Below, piece after piece: positions 50,586-62,745 of a stretch of 64,000 nucleotides of DNA. A program made the position numbers and the translations under genes. The notes beneath the pieces were generated by a model, which was not told the DNA's origin, did no database searches, and saw only the letters and a program-made list of their open reading frames with translations. The stretch comes from Nymphaea colorata (lineage: Eukaryota > Streptophyta > Magnoliopsida > Nymphaeales > Nymphaeaceae), in the NCBI RefSeq assembly GCF_008831285.2, contig NC_045147.1:14610854-14674853 (forward strand), written 5' to 3'. The number at the start of each line of letters is the position of its first letter. Within the stretch, counting starts at the first letter, position 1.

Positions 50586-51883
50586 ACTTACTCAACAAAA
50601 TAGTCTAACCAAAAGAAAACATAAAAAATCAAATGGAACCTTACTAATTTGACAAGTTGCTTTGAATTAAAATTCACCTTTGCATCAGTTTATCCATTAA
50701 TAGATTGCTACCCACCTCTCCAAAAAAGAAATGTTGGACATTTTAAAGATTGGATGACACTTCAAACAGTGTTTAGGTGACAAAACCAGATCTTCTAAAA
50801 GGGCATGGAAACACCTCTCCCCCTAAGTTTATTCACAAAAACCTAAGTTTCAAGCGTTACCCAACCACATAAACCTGGCTTTCAAAATTCATGAAAATTT
50901 TCGACTGTCACAAAGCTGAGTTAAATTGAGGGTGAGCCAATTAGGACAAGAAGTTTCATTTGTAAATCGTTTGTGTGCCAGTAATGTTGGTGTGGAGAAT
51001 AACCCTGGAACATGCAAATTTCAAGTCAGGATATCCCAACTCTGAAAAAAAAAAAGGTACATTTGATTTGAGGAAGTTATAGGGGAGTGGTTAAAATAAT
51101 GCAAACCAAGCTGACGATCCATTTCCTTTAAAATGAGAAATCTATGTCCCTTGCCTTGGAAAGCTACGGATCATTTGGATCATGCGTGGATTTGGTGCAC
51201 AGTTTTCCAAACCGTATACAACTTGTTTGGTTTGTTAGTTGAACCTAAAGGTCCAACATGAAGACTGGTTGTTTTGATTTCCCTTTTCCTTACCAAATTT
51301 TAATTAAATGGAATATCTTTTAAAAAAAAACGTAAACGGAGTCCCATTTCTTAATTATAAGAAAAAAATAAGCTCAAAATGACAGGGAGGGTCCCAAACT
51401 ATAGGATTTTTGGGTGAAACCCCCAATTTGATGCTACATCCACTATTTGAACACTCAATTTTGCTTAATTGGACATACCCTACCCTCCAAAACGAAGAAA
51501 GTCACACTAATCAGATCTACACACGCACACACTGTTCTTATGAGGGAGGGAAAAAGTATTAAATCTTCTTTCCTCTGCACCAATGGCAGGGCACCCGCCC
51601 ACACAGAAAAAAAAAACCGGATCCAGTTATATGGGATTCTTTGGACCCAATTCAAAAGCTCTTAGGATTGCCCCTTGGATAAAAATTTCTGGATAGTAAA
51701 CCAATTCCATAAATAGATAGGGATTCTACACAGGCGACAACTTCTCATGGTCACGTCCCACTCGAGCAACAAAGGAAAAGGTGCTTGTCCCATTATAGCA
51801 TCGAAATGGGCTGCCTCCCCTGGCCGGCCTCATAACTTGGGGTTTGCTTTTAGATATTAGTGTTTGGTGAATGATCTCTCTCC

Positions 51884-51937
<54 letters not shown>

Positions 51938-53116
51938 CATAATTAATTTGACGGCATAATTTAATTTGTTACATATTAGTGCCCCTTGAATTTACAATTT
52001 TTCATATTAGTGCCCTTCAGCCACAAATTTCCGGCTCCTAGCTACAAATAGAACGCCACTTAGGATTTGGATCGTTGCTGCTCTAGATTGGGCATAAAAT
52101 TTCAACTAAAGAAATTTTTTTATTTTAAGTAGTTGGCGTTTGACCCCATCTAAGATGTCTTGAACTTTTGATCTCCTTCATGCCTTTAAGTATAAACCCT
52201 AATTACTTAGCAGAGCTCATTTTGGCAGGATAGGTCTCATCATTCTATAACATTCGTAGAGAATGGATATAGTGCCTCAATGAAATGGCCCAAATATGGC
52301 TTGTTGTAATTGTGGTTTCAGGTCTTGAAAATTTTAACTACGTAACGTAGATATGTTATTATCTCCATTCCCAACCTAGACAAGGCTCTTGGGTCATACA
52401 TTTAGATAAGATTTTATAACCATACTGGTAAAAAGAAAGTAAAGAAGAGCTTCCTTTTGATCTTTTATATAGAAAAACAGTCGGATCTTTTGGCACCTGG
52501 TAACTAAGCCCTGCCCGTGATCAATGGCGCATTTCATCTTCCTGCAGGACTGGGAAAATTGACAGCGTCGGTACCAACCTTGAAATCGATCTCTTCAAAG
52601 TCAAGGCACAAAGCACTCACGGTTCTGTACTGCCAGCACGGCCGCCCACATATCCATCACCGGCGATTCAGTACTTTGGCCTGCAAATCCGCGCGCAGAT
52701 GAAGAAGAATCCGTCTTGGTCGAATCAAGCAACAAAACAACAACTCTTTTCTCTGTAGAAATCTTGGTCCATGTAAGATTATGCAAAAAAATGTACTGTC
52801 GAGGGCAAGGAATCATATGAACCACCACTTAAGGAACAGAGAAACAGGAAAAAAATCAATAGATCTGCAACTTCTTGTATGATCTCAAAAAAAAAATTTT
52901 ACTTTATTGTTGTTAATTTTTAAACAAACCCTAGTAATTTCAGTTTTAGTTCGAGAACCAATCACTTTAACAAGTCTTTTATAAGCCCGTGAAATCTCTC
53001 AGAATCTTTAACACAGTAGTAAACTTTTTAAAGTGGGATATTACATTAGGTGTATAATTTAGTTGGGGTTATGTGTTTGCAGAATTTAGCTTCAACTGAA
53101 AGCATCCACTCAATCG
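50144..53116. other. Intergenic region between divergent genes
   Basis: The first few hundred bases are the likely promoter of the minus-strand SAP-protein gene. After that come AT-rich DNA, a (TA)n tract at about 50552-50582, a (CT)n(TA)n compound tract at about 51870-51937, and a patch at 52517-52790 that is open in several frames on both strands. No gene model could be supported there. AATTTAGC after TTTGCAG near 53082 could be a 3' splice site or the 5' UTR of the small plastid-like gene. Confidence 0.55.
51868..51937. repeat. (CT)n(TA)n compound microsatellite
   Basis: About 17 CT units are followed by about 17 TA units. The same CT-to-TA arrangement is seen at 18262-18349. Confidence 0.95.
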
Positions 53117-53810
53117 ATGACTACCCTTTGCATTTCCTCTCTTCTCGGCTGCATGTACACTAGACCTCCTCCATGCCCTTCGAGTTTTTGTGTGAAGGAG
53201 GTACCGCTTTCTCCGGATAACCGGAAAATTTTGGTCCTCTGTCGTATAAAAACAACGGGAAAGAAGCCCATACAAGGTGAATGTTCTTCACCTGATTCAG
53301 GCTGATAATTGGATGATATTTCTATTAGTACTACTACTGCATGCCGTGCAATTTGTATAGTCAGAATCAGCCTCTCATGATTAATGCTCAAGGAGATCTA
53401 CAATTTTGCCTTTTTTATAGTTTTTAATTAGTTAATTGTCACCATCTGATTGTCATACTGCTGTTGTCCCTGTTCTAAAGATTTTTAGTTTAACCTATAT
53501 AAAAAATTTGAAGAGTTATATTTTGGCTTCTGTTATATTAAAAAAAACTCCAACCCCACCTCTGTTGCTACTGTTTCTTTGGAAATAATTTGCATCTGAT
53601 GTCATTGCCTTTCAAGGTTCTTGTGGGGATGAACACCAAATTAGTGTCACGCTAATCATGGAGGACAGACGAGGGCTTCCTGTTGCTGTGCTCATCATCT
53701 TTGGTGGGCTTGCATTTGCTGCGGACCAGCTCATCAAATTCATCAGAAAGCACACTCCAGTTGTTCCTCTTTGGCTGATGATTGCACAATTGACGACACA
53801 ACAATGCTAA
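53117..53810 (+). CDS. Small single-pass membrane protein, probably plastid-targeted
   Basis: Two exons (53117-53276 and 53617-53810) join at a phase-1 GT-AG intron to 117 aa. Neither exon alone gives the full frame. The first 50 residues are rich in S, P, K and R and poor in acidic residues (MTTLCISSLLGCMYTRPPPC, then LCRIKTTGKK), like a chloroplast transit peptide. A short acidic stretch (GDEHQISVTLIMEDRRG) precedes one strong membrane segment (LPVAVLIIFGGLAFAADQLI) and a basic KFIRKH. It ends with a second, weaker hydrophobic stretch and TTQQC before TAA. I do not recognise the family. The inference is a small thylakoid or envelope protein. The gene is divergent from the SAP-protein gene, 3 kb away. 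Confidence 0.55.
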
Positions 53811-56689
53811 TTTATGCGATACTGAGATCATAATTCATAACTAAATCAATGTTCGTTTTGGTTTATTATATATAGAGTGTTTGACAGCAGGAACAATCAT
53901 GGTGCTTGTATGAGTATATAAGAAAGAGAGGAATAGAACTCAAGTACTTCTCAATTATTAGGAAGTGTTCACATATTGGATCTGAGAGTATCTGGCCCAC
54001 GAAGTTTCTGCCAGGTTTCAGTCACATGACTCTTCAGAATATATGGATAAGCTTCGTTAGTTTCTTATGCTCGTGGAGTCATTCATGAGAAGAGGAGGCT
54101 ATATTTTTCATACATCTATAAAACAAATTTCTAAGTCAAATTTCTGAATTGGGGAGGCTCGACCAAGCTATACACGCTTTTTAAGGCACCCAACAAGTTA
54201 TACTGGAGTTTTTTCAATGGCTCGTGCAACACTGTAGTTGACAGATGTACTTGTGGATCCACAGAATCCTAAAGCCACCCTAAACTCTAAGAGCGGAAAA
54301 GGGGAAGGCTTCAGCCCTTCTTTGAGTGGCTTATAAACTATCTAAGAGATATCTACAAGATTAGATTTTGATGTGAATAACTCTTTGAACCAATTTTCTT
54401 ATTTGATGTAAAATATGTTGTTTAGATGACCAAAACTTTTACATTCTTCGGCTTTCAGCTTCTGAAATGCTGTAAAGTTTTATAAGCATGTTTCAATTCT
54501 TTAATGGTTCTTATTCAATGAAGTCCATAGATCACATTTATCTGGTCAAAGTTCCCATCTCAATAATAGAAAGACAAAAGTCATTGCTGACAAAATCGAA
54601 ACCCATGAGTAAAAAAGAAAAAAAATTAGGCTATAATACAAATGTTGCAATGTCACAAATATCAATAAAATGGAAAGGTTTTTGTTGAGTATAATATGAG
54701 TATAATACGATAAAGTTGTTTTTTTTGGTGAAAATAAAAAACTAATAACTGAAAAAATGTTAAAAAATAAAAAAAATGAAAGAAACGTAAAAAAAAAAGT
54801 GTTTTTCCGTTTGGCATTTTTGTCAAAAAAAATGCTTTTTTTTCATTTTTTGGGATGACTTGTTTTTAACGTTTTTTAGTGTTTCTTTAATAAAATAAAA
54901 AAAACACGCTTTCTTTGACATTGAAATGTTGAAATGTAGTAAAGCAAGACAACTAAAGTAGAGATTGATCTCGCTTCTATAGATTGGATCGCATCTTCGG
55001 GTGAGATTTGCTCAATGACGGGGGATGAACGAGAGTTAACGGATATGCGGCCCGATTTAAGAGAGGTTGCTGATTGACGGCATGAGCAGTAGTTGGCCGT
55101 AGGCTTGTAGCTGTCCGATCGATCCTTGAGTACTTGTATGCAATCAATCCAGATATATTTTAAATGACACAAAAGAACATGTTTTTTAAGCACCGAGACA
55201 GATGACATTACTGTTGCGGATTTGACGTGAATTGTTTTGTACTATTCATTTACAAGTTTCCTGTTACTAATATTTACCGTTTCATCTTCAATTCTGTCTA
55301 TAGAAATATAATTTTTTAATATTTTTATATAAGTTAAACTAAAATTTTTAAATTTTACATGTAAAATTTTGAATTTTTAAAAATATGAGGGGAAAGGGGG
55401 ACTATAGTCCCCTGCCATGCCCTTACTCTGCTCCTAATCATAGATTATTTTTTGTTCTACTGAATTTGATTTTGGCCCAACTTCCCAGAGTTAGGGACAT
55501 TTGATTCATAGGAATTGCCGAAATTTTGGAATGACAATTATGATTTTTAAAAAATGGAACCACTAAATCAAACTTAGCATTTTGATTTTAGAATTATGAA
55601 TGGATTCCGAATCAATATTTCTGAAACCAATATTCAACCCTAGGTGGCCTGATTTTGATTCCAAAATCACTGTTCCCTAAGGAGCTATGCCCTAAAAAAA
55701 TGACCAGATTCATGAAACATCGTAACAAGTGTTTTATGAATGTGCTCTACTTTTGGTGGCATGTTCACTAACAATATGTTGTTGTTGCTAAAGAGGGTTT
55801 GAGTCGAGTTTAGGACAAGATGATGCTTTTGCTGTCAAAAAAAAAAGATCTATTATAGCACAGCCCGAACATCAAAACAAGAACATAGGGAAAATGCAAT
55901 GCTTTTGTTTTCTTTTTCACATATTTGGATTCAGGGGCAAAGCCAAAAAAATTTTATGACAGGCAGAATTAAAATTTCTCAATTTTGACACGGGCTGAAA
56001 TATCATTTTTTGAAATACGTACTTTCGGCTCATCCTAAATACGTACAAAGCGTGAATAGTTCCTAAAAGGCATAGAGTGGTCGTTGAATCAGAATTTCAG
56101 AGGCCCTTCAATTGGGTTAAGCAAAAAGTTTAGGTTGACCTTGGGAATTTGAGTAGGGCTTCGATGCACCGGAGAAAATCAATATTTATTTTTTTTATAT
56201 TTCAAAAGGAAATGGACACCCAATCTTTTCCCAACAACCAAAAGAGGGAAAAGGTAACAAAAATACAGTGTGCTGATAAGCCTATCAAATGATTTTGTAT
56301 TTTTGTTGAGAGAAAAGGGGAAAAAGATGAATTTATATTAAAATGATTAAAATCCTATACATTCCTTTTTTAATAAAGATTATTCCAAATGAATCTGCAC
56401 TTAAAGAGTTTACAACCTAACAGTTTTTTCATAAAAATGTTGTTTGGTAGGAAGAACGATGATGAATTGTCTAATGAATCTACCTCAAATATTAGGACAA
56501 GTGCATGATACAGTAAAACTATTGTTCTACAGTTCTACCCTCAAATGTTAGGTTAGGTTCATTATTGCTGCTAAATGACCCCGTTTGCTGTCACAGTCGA
56601 CAGGCTGCAAGGGATTTGTCACTTGTTTTCAAACGTTTTAAAGTTTTAACCCTCACTTTCTTAGTTTTATAAGAAGTAATTCATAAACA

Positions 56690-56855
56690 AGTCCAGTCAG
56701 TTATTAACAAGTTGAGTTTCAGCGACTCATTTACTAGCTCGAGCTAATGTTTCAGCTCGACTCAACTTGTTTATTAAATGAGTTGAGCTCGAGTCGAGTA
56801 TACACGAGGGGTTCAAGTTGAGCGTGAGTTACCTTGACTCATTGTACATTCATAA
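56690..56855. repeat. Degenerate relative of the CTCGAG-rich MITE
   Basis: It shares the words AGCTCGAG, GAGTTGAGCTCGAGTCGAG and an end reading GACTCATTGTACA with the element at 25005-25447, whose end reads GACTCAACTCATTGTGCA. The boundaries are decayed and no target duplication is visible. Confidence 0.5.
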
Positions 56856-57044
56856 TCACATGTGGTATTTTAATCAATGTATCATCCATTGAAATTGTCA
56901 CTCAACTACATAGATGTGATCACAAAGATACATTTCTATAATAAGATAATCTCTAAATCCCTATCCTAAGAAAATTTGTAGAAAAGGCAAAAAAATTGGC
57001 AGTTTATTCTCCATAATAGTCAAGTAGGAAAGCATCGTCCCTAA

Positions 57045-57245
57045 GAAAGTTGGCGCAATCGCTTGGGGTAAGGATTGATAGGCAGTCAATCTCTAAGTAT
57101 CAAGGGCATTAACCTTTTTACTCTAAAAAAAGGATCACAAAAACATAAGTTGAAGGGCATTATGAACAACACCTTGTGGCACCGACCAAAAAAAAGCGGC
57201 AGAACTTGTACTTTAAGAGGATAAAGGGTTAGGTGAGAGTTTTAG
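57045..57245 (+). repeat. SINE-like copy
   Basis: It has an A-box-like GTTGGCGCAATCGCTTGG at the head, then GTCAATCTC, AGGGCATTAAC and a tail block reading GTACTTTAAGAGGATAAAGG. The order and spacing match the copy at 61945-62165. Confidence 0.5.
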
Positions 57246-57286
57246 CTTTCTACTGACGTTGGGTATCCCCGTCTACCCATAGTAGT

Positions 57287-57362
57287 AAGGAATTTTGATT
57301 TTTTTAAATATGATGAATTATATATATATAATTCATCATATTTAAAAAAATCAAAATTCCTT
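57287..57362. repeat. Perfect 76-bp palindrome (38-bp arms, no spacer)
   Basis: The left arm begins AAGGAATTTTGATTTTTTTA and ends ATTATATA. The right arm is its exact complement through all 38 bases and ends AAAATTCCTT. The flanking bases do not pair, so the symmetry is sharply bounded. It would form a cruciform in DNA or a perfect hairpin in RNA. No target duplication is evident. Confidence 0.97.
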
Positions 57363-57365
57363 TAA

Positions 57366-57417
57366 TACATATGTGTGTGTGTGCGCGCACACACACATGT
57401 ACACACATGTGTGGAAA
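57366..57417. repeat. Alternating purine-pyrimidine tract (Z-DNA-prone)
   Basis: A run of alternating ATGTGTGTG, GTGCGCGCAC and ACACACATG words begins four bases after the palindrome. It is itself nearly self-complementary around its GCGCGC centre. A second ACACACATGTGTGG block follows. Confidence 0.9.
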
Positions 57418-58264
57418 CAACAAACACTAGATATTTAAGAAATCATGTGCTTGTAGGAACCCATGTCTTTTTGCTGGGAATTAATGAGGTCCGTTCGCTT
57501 GACTAGAGGAGACTACGCCTCAATACAAGAGCCGAGACTAGGGATCCATACATACATTTTTCAAGGTAGGTACGGAGCTAATTGAGTCCCATCCTTGTGT
57601 CTACTTTTTCGCTGCAATTTCACCCAATCTCCAACAAAAAAAAGAAAATAAATGGAACCATTGTGCACTCTACTTAATCATAGATTGCCACGTGTCTTTG
57701 TCCTTGAATAAAAAAACAAAGTGCTTGTAATCAACAAAATAAATTGATGCCCTTTTTTGCCGTGTAGATATCGATATTATTTATACTATCTGAATCCTTC
57801 AGTTAATCATTGTTCTTCTTGTATTTTTTTTATTCTAATTGTGTTGCCTTCTGTATCCATATGAACTACTGGTCGCAGACAACATTTATAAATTATAACT
57901 CACATTCATCGCCCAGGGCCAGCACCGTTCTTTTACGGTGAGTGCAAACATAGATTGTATATGCCAAACCTTTTTTGGCGTTAAAACTAGTTAGAGTGCA
58001 AACAATGTTTATGCAGACTTTTATGTTGTAAGGTTTTTTGTTGTTAATTCAAAGTACCCTTGCGTCGATGTATTTTGTGAAATATGATTGAGTTTGAAAC
58101 GACCAAGATATAAATGGCAGACTATTGGTCTTAAATACATTGTCCTCTACCACCCTTCACGGTAAGATCAAATTTCATCGATGCATTTTTCCGAAGGTCG
58201 CGGAAGAAGACTTCGCTGACAACTTGAATCAGATGTCAGTTAAAATTGACGATCATTTGAACCA

Positions 58265-58808
58265 CGGGTGGAGTCAGAAATTTTTTGTTGTATGTGCCGA
58301 ACTATAATTTCAAAATTTTAACAAGGGCACAATACAAGTTAAACTAAATTTTTTAAACTTTACATACACAATTTTGAATGTTCAAAATTCTGAGATGGGG
58401 ATTCACGAGAGCTAACTCATCGTTTTGTTGTAAGTACGTAGAGTAGAATGACAATTCTAGGAAAACTGGATATATATTGGAGTCAATACAAACAAAAAGT
58501 TGTCTGTCATCACGAGGAGAATAAAAGTCTTTCCTAAACACACAAAGGCTGAAAGAAATCAACTCAAACAAGGGAGCAGTAGCTGCATGATGCCTCCAAG
58601 AAATGCAGCTCTAGTACATAAAGAGTCTTGTGGTTTCAATGACTCAAAATATAACTTCAAATCTAAAAACTTTAAAAATTTATATGTGAATGTATAAAAG
58701 ATTGGTTTAATATATATAAAAAATTTAAAATTTCTATTTGGCAACTGTATAAAATTTAAAACTATAGTTTTATCCTTGCAACAAAAAATTTCTAGCTCTA
58801 CCTCTCTA
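58265..58808. mobile_element. Non-autonomous TIR element, about 544 bp
   Basis: The left end reads GGTGGAGTCAGAAATTTTTT then GTTG. The complement of the right end reads GAGGTAGAGCTAGAAATTTT then TTGTTG, giving a roughly 25-bp imperfect terminal inverted repeat. TGAACCA occurs just outside both ends (58258-58264 and 58809-58815) and may be the target duplication. The interior is AT-rich with AAAATTT words and has no coding capacity. A 7-bp duplication does not decide the superfamily. Confidence 0.5.
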
Positions 58809-58989
58809 TGAACCATTCTCGTTTTATGATAAAATTGGCTAGCCCACTTAAAGCATTGAAGAGTGATTTAATTTCAATTGCTAGCAACATTGGTTTACAC
58901 ATTAAATTATTGAAAGTAATTTTTCTTTGAAGTTCAATGGAGCATGATGCATTGTACATCGTATGTCTACAAATCAACTTTTGTGATAG

Positions 58990-59150
58990 GAGCTGTGAGG
59001 GGCTTAGTATAATTGGTTGGGCTGATGGGTTGGTGAAATACTTATGGCGTGGTAGCGTGGCAATCTAGTTGATGAGCATATCACGTGTTCACTTAAGTCT
59101 TAAAGCAGCCCTAAACCCCAAAAGCAAAGAGCTTTGACCCTTCTTTGAGC
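58990..59150 (+). repeat. SINE-like copy with tRNA-like head
   Basis: GGCTTAGTATAATTGGTTGG resembles a tRNA A-box region. The downstream block CCCTAAACCCCAAAAGCAAA and then TTTGACCCTTCTTTGAG resembles 54275-54330 (CCCTAAACTCTAAGAGC, then TTCAGCCCTTCTTTGAG). It is diverged from the 61945 copy. Confidence 0.4.
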
Positions 59151-59849
59151 ATGTTCCACTCACCAAATTTTTTGCAAGGGAAGGGGCGCCGGCAAGGGCC
59201 ATGGTCTTCCTCAAATTTTGCGGGAAAATGTCATATTTTTTTTCTTTTGAAAAATTTGAATTTGTCCTCTATAAAATTCATATATTGTTTGGTGCATATA
59301 CAAAATTTTGAAAATATAATTCAACAATCCGAAAAAAAAAAATCTGGCTCACCCCTCCATTAAAAATTAAATGCACGTACCGGAATCTAATGTAATCAAG
59401 TTGCTTTAATTAAATATGCTACCATCTAAGTACGTGGCACAAGGTTGACCGGCGCCCATTAAATTGTTTATAAGCCAACATGTCGCAGAGTTCTCAGGTA
59501 AATTGAAATTTAATGATCATGAATACGCTAAACTTTTAAAATTTAAGAAACATGTCGCCAAAATAACTCTCAGGTAAGAAAGGCCCTAACTTTTTAGTGA
59601 ATGACAAAACAGTCTCCAAATTCAAAACATTGTTTTATTTATTTACTTGATTTGTGTGACATATTGTTGGGGATAAGCAAAATGATTAATTTCACTCTCA
59701 CATAAGAGCCAAAGCCCCCTCCCTTTTTTGCCCATATGGTTCACTGCGGTGTTATGCTTAACATGAGTTCAATGTAAGACATCAGTGTTCTTGTGCAACC
59801 AATCTGACCAACTATGGTGTCTGATTTATGCGTGAGTAAAATGAGTGTT

Positions 59850-60075
59850 TCATCTTACTGCCTATATGAAAGCCCAAGTGTCATCCAATCTTTCGTTCTT
59901 ATAAGATACATTTTAGTATCTCGAGGTGTTGTCCTTCACCACGCTTCAGTTTACGTGTTAGGTGGCGGCCTCCCATTTGCTGTACAGAGAGCGGACGCCC
60001 TAAAGAATCGAAACGAGAATTGACTAGTACACCTAACCAATGCGCCAACTTCCTTGGGGACACCTTAAGTGGCTA
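59850..60075 (-). repeat. SINE-like copy, minus strand, with A and B boxes
   Basis: On the minus strand TGGCGCATTGG (complement of 60037-60047) matches an A box and GTTTCGATTCT (complement of 60003-60013) matches a B box. The spacing of about 33 bases is typical of tRNA-derived promoters. GGGAGGCCGCCACC downstream parallels GAGGGCGGCACC in the copy at 61945. The A-T-rich 3' end is not delimited. Confidence 0.5.
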
Positions 60076-61944
60076 ATAGAAGTAAAAAGTTTCTAAGTGG
60101 AACAAGTTCATTTTATTGCTTCAAAATCTGTGTATCTGCCTGAAATAATTGATCCATGTACTACAGCTGCATGGCTAAATTTAGCCAAAAAAAATCTTCA
60201 AGTAACAAAGTTACAAAACGCACGCACATGGACTCCGCCTAAGTTTTTAGAAGTTATACGAGCAAAACTCCCAACACACACATAAGTAAAACAAACATTC
60301 AATTTAAGGGTTCCGATTTTGTTTCTTTGTCTTAAGAACCGTAACCATTTCTCAATATCAGAAGACAAAATCTAAAAAAATTGGCATCCTACAACACATA
60401 ATTGGAATCAGGTCTGATCCAGCTTAATCGAGAATCTGGATTCATCCAATTAACATAAGATCCAATATTTATATGTGAACTGTGATTGGCCCATATTCTC
60501 TTTAATCCATAATTGGATTTGGACCCTAACTTAGACTCAGTTGTGCAAAAGAAATAAACAAAAAGGATCTGCCAATAAAAATAAAATAAAACTTAAAAAA
60601 AAAAATCTGACGAAGAGAAATGGTTGGCAATGGAAGCAACCAATTTCTCGGATACCTTGTGGGGTCATTAGGAAAAAAGAAAAAAGAAAGACAAAAAATT
60701 GGAACTGGACAGCCCCTGGGACTCAAGTAAAGCGACAAGGTGGGGACAGGCAGTGGGTACAATAACACCAGTGTCCTTCTCTGCGTGACGTGTAAAATTA
60801 CGAAATTAGCCTTCCCTCAAAAATGCATGGACTGTGTGATCTTCATCCTCCAGAGCCTGAGGGTCTCTACGTGGCCCATGCCCCTGGAGATCCACTACTC
60901 TTGCACCGCAAGATCCAGTCAAAATGTAAAATTTCCCAAAAGAGACTTCCTAATTTTATTTAATAGCTAAATAGAGCGACTAGCATTCTCCAAAATTTTT
61001 TTTTTTAATCTCAAATATTGCACATCATCATAAGAAGCTCCCTTTGGTGGTCTTAAAGATTGCATAAAATTTTCATCGACTCAAGTTAATTGATTGGTTC
61101 TCATAGTTTTTGGCTTTTTTTTTTCTTTTAAGTTTGAATGGAAGCTCTTAATTATGTTCTCTCTTTAGCATTTGATGTAGGTTAATACAAGCCTACTGAC
61201 CATTTCCTTGATCTTAAAGTATTTGATGCATTTTCAATTGAATAGCTAATCACCAATTATCACATGGAGTTGGACTTTTAAAAAATTAAAATAAGAACTG
61301 CACTTTTTTTCTGAAAAAAAAAAATGATCGTTTATTGGATCTGAAAACCTTTTATGCTTTTTCAGCTATGGGTTTTGAATATCAAGAACTTTAGTAAATT
61401 AGATTCTCGACATCCAATGACTAATGTCCACTAGGTCAACCTTATATATGACATAGGATTGGCTCTTCTCACAAAAAAATAGTAAAATCTAATTAACTTG
61501 GATTGAATGCACAAGCAATTGTACGCCTTGTGTGTCTTTGGTTAAAAACTAATACCCATGGTTCAGTCTAATTATATGAATAATTTTGGTAAATCTGACT
61601 ATAGGCAGAACTTGGGATCAATACCAAAAAATGAACTTCATCCAACAATGAAATAAACAAATTTTAACTTGAACTAACTATGGAGCTTTGACACAAATTC
61701 AAAACATCGAAATGAGGCAGATCGATCTCTATCGGGAGTTATTCCTCATTTTCTTTGCACATTTTTATTTTATAATCATTTCTTCGTAAAATAATTTTTC
61801 ATGATTCTTTACATCTCCAGCATGACCACCTCATACAACTAGGAAGGTGAGATAGTTGGTTGATATTGTTAAAAGGGTTTCTATTTGGCTTGCAGATATT
61901 GCAACTTATATTATGAGAAAGGAGTTAATTGGTATCTTTCCATC

Positions 61945-62165
61945 TCGAAGAGGGTTGGCGCAATAGATGGTATGGAGGTTGGTAGTCGGCCAGTGTTCAT
62001 CTCAAATTCTCGGGGCATTAACTTTTTGTATTACAAAAGGAAGGTCACTGGTGCACAAGATAAAGCATAGTGAGGGCGGCACCCCAAAACACTGGCTAGC
62101 ATGTCCTGTACTCTAAGAGGATGAGGGGTTGGGTAAAAACTTCAGCTTTTTGCAAGGCAGTGAGA
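61945..62165 (+). repeat. SINE-like copy, best preserved
   Basis: The head GGTTGGCGCAATAGATGG is A-box-like. It is followed by GTTGGTAGTCGGCCAGTG, TCTCAAATTCTCGGGGCATT, ACAAAAGGAAGGTCACTGG, CATAGTGAGGGCGGCACCCC and GTACTCTAAGAGGATGAGG. All of these blocks recur, diverged, at 57045-57245 and some at 19100-19250. The 61-aa open frame across it is incidental. Confidence 0.55.
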
Positions 62166-62745
62166 AACTTTGTTCATCGTTAATTGATGCCTTTTCCTAC
62201 AGTTTATATTTTAGATGAGAATCATGTCATGAATCCACATTGTGGCATGAAAGAACAATAACATAACAGACTTCACCTCTCTTTATATGGGTCTGAGGTC
62301 CTTCCTGAGTTCTTGCTCTCTAAACAGTAAACCAATTGTCGCACAGTTTGAGGAAACAAAACAATTTAAAAAATATCACTATATTGTACAGAGATTCCGA
62401 TGAGGAGATGACATTGCTGCCTATTCGATAGAATTGATAAAAAAAACCAATTTACTTTTTTTTTTTTTAATTTTACAGTCTGATGTTGAGCTAAAGACTC
62501 CCCATGTATCTCCAAGCATGTGCTTCCCAAGATCTGTCTGTACCAATTAAAATAACATCACTGCTACAAGAGCCAGCATTAGTTGTTTAATGGACCGAGT
62601 ATACGCGTCTCTCACTAGATTCACATTTAATATTTATCATTTGCTCCACATAAGATTCTCTCTTCCAAACCTCCTAAACTTTCATTATCCATGAGCTGAG
62701 CTCCACACTGCTCTGATTGAACTCGGTTGAAGTAAAAAAGCATCG

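Larger units (their letters stand above)
53811..62740. other. Intergenic region rich in small transposon remnants
   Basis: No gene is supportable. The segment holds SINE-like pieces (about 54180-54340, 57045-57245, 58990-59150, 59850-60075 minus, 61945-62165), a MITE relative at 56690-56855, a perfect palindrome with an adjacent Z-DNA-prone tract (57287-57417), a TIR element (58265-58808) and several AT-rich segments flanked by G-rich AGCCA/GGAGTCAG-type ends (about 55930 and 59160-59360). The open frames here are short and unrelated to any family I know. Confidence 0.6.

Noticed and set aside
52517-52828. Transit-peptide-like + strand frame and an overlapping minus-strand frame
   Set aside because: The patch is open in several frames because it is GC-richer. 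I could not build a consistent exon chain to the gene at 53117.
61885-62070. 61-codon + strand frame
   Set aside because: It overlaps the SINE-like copy at 61945, and its sequence recurs, diverged, as non-coding DNA elsewhere in the window.
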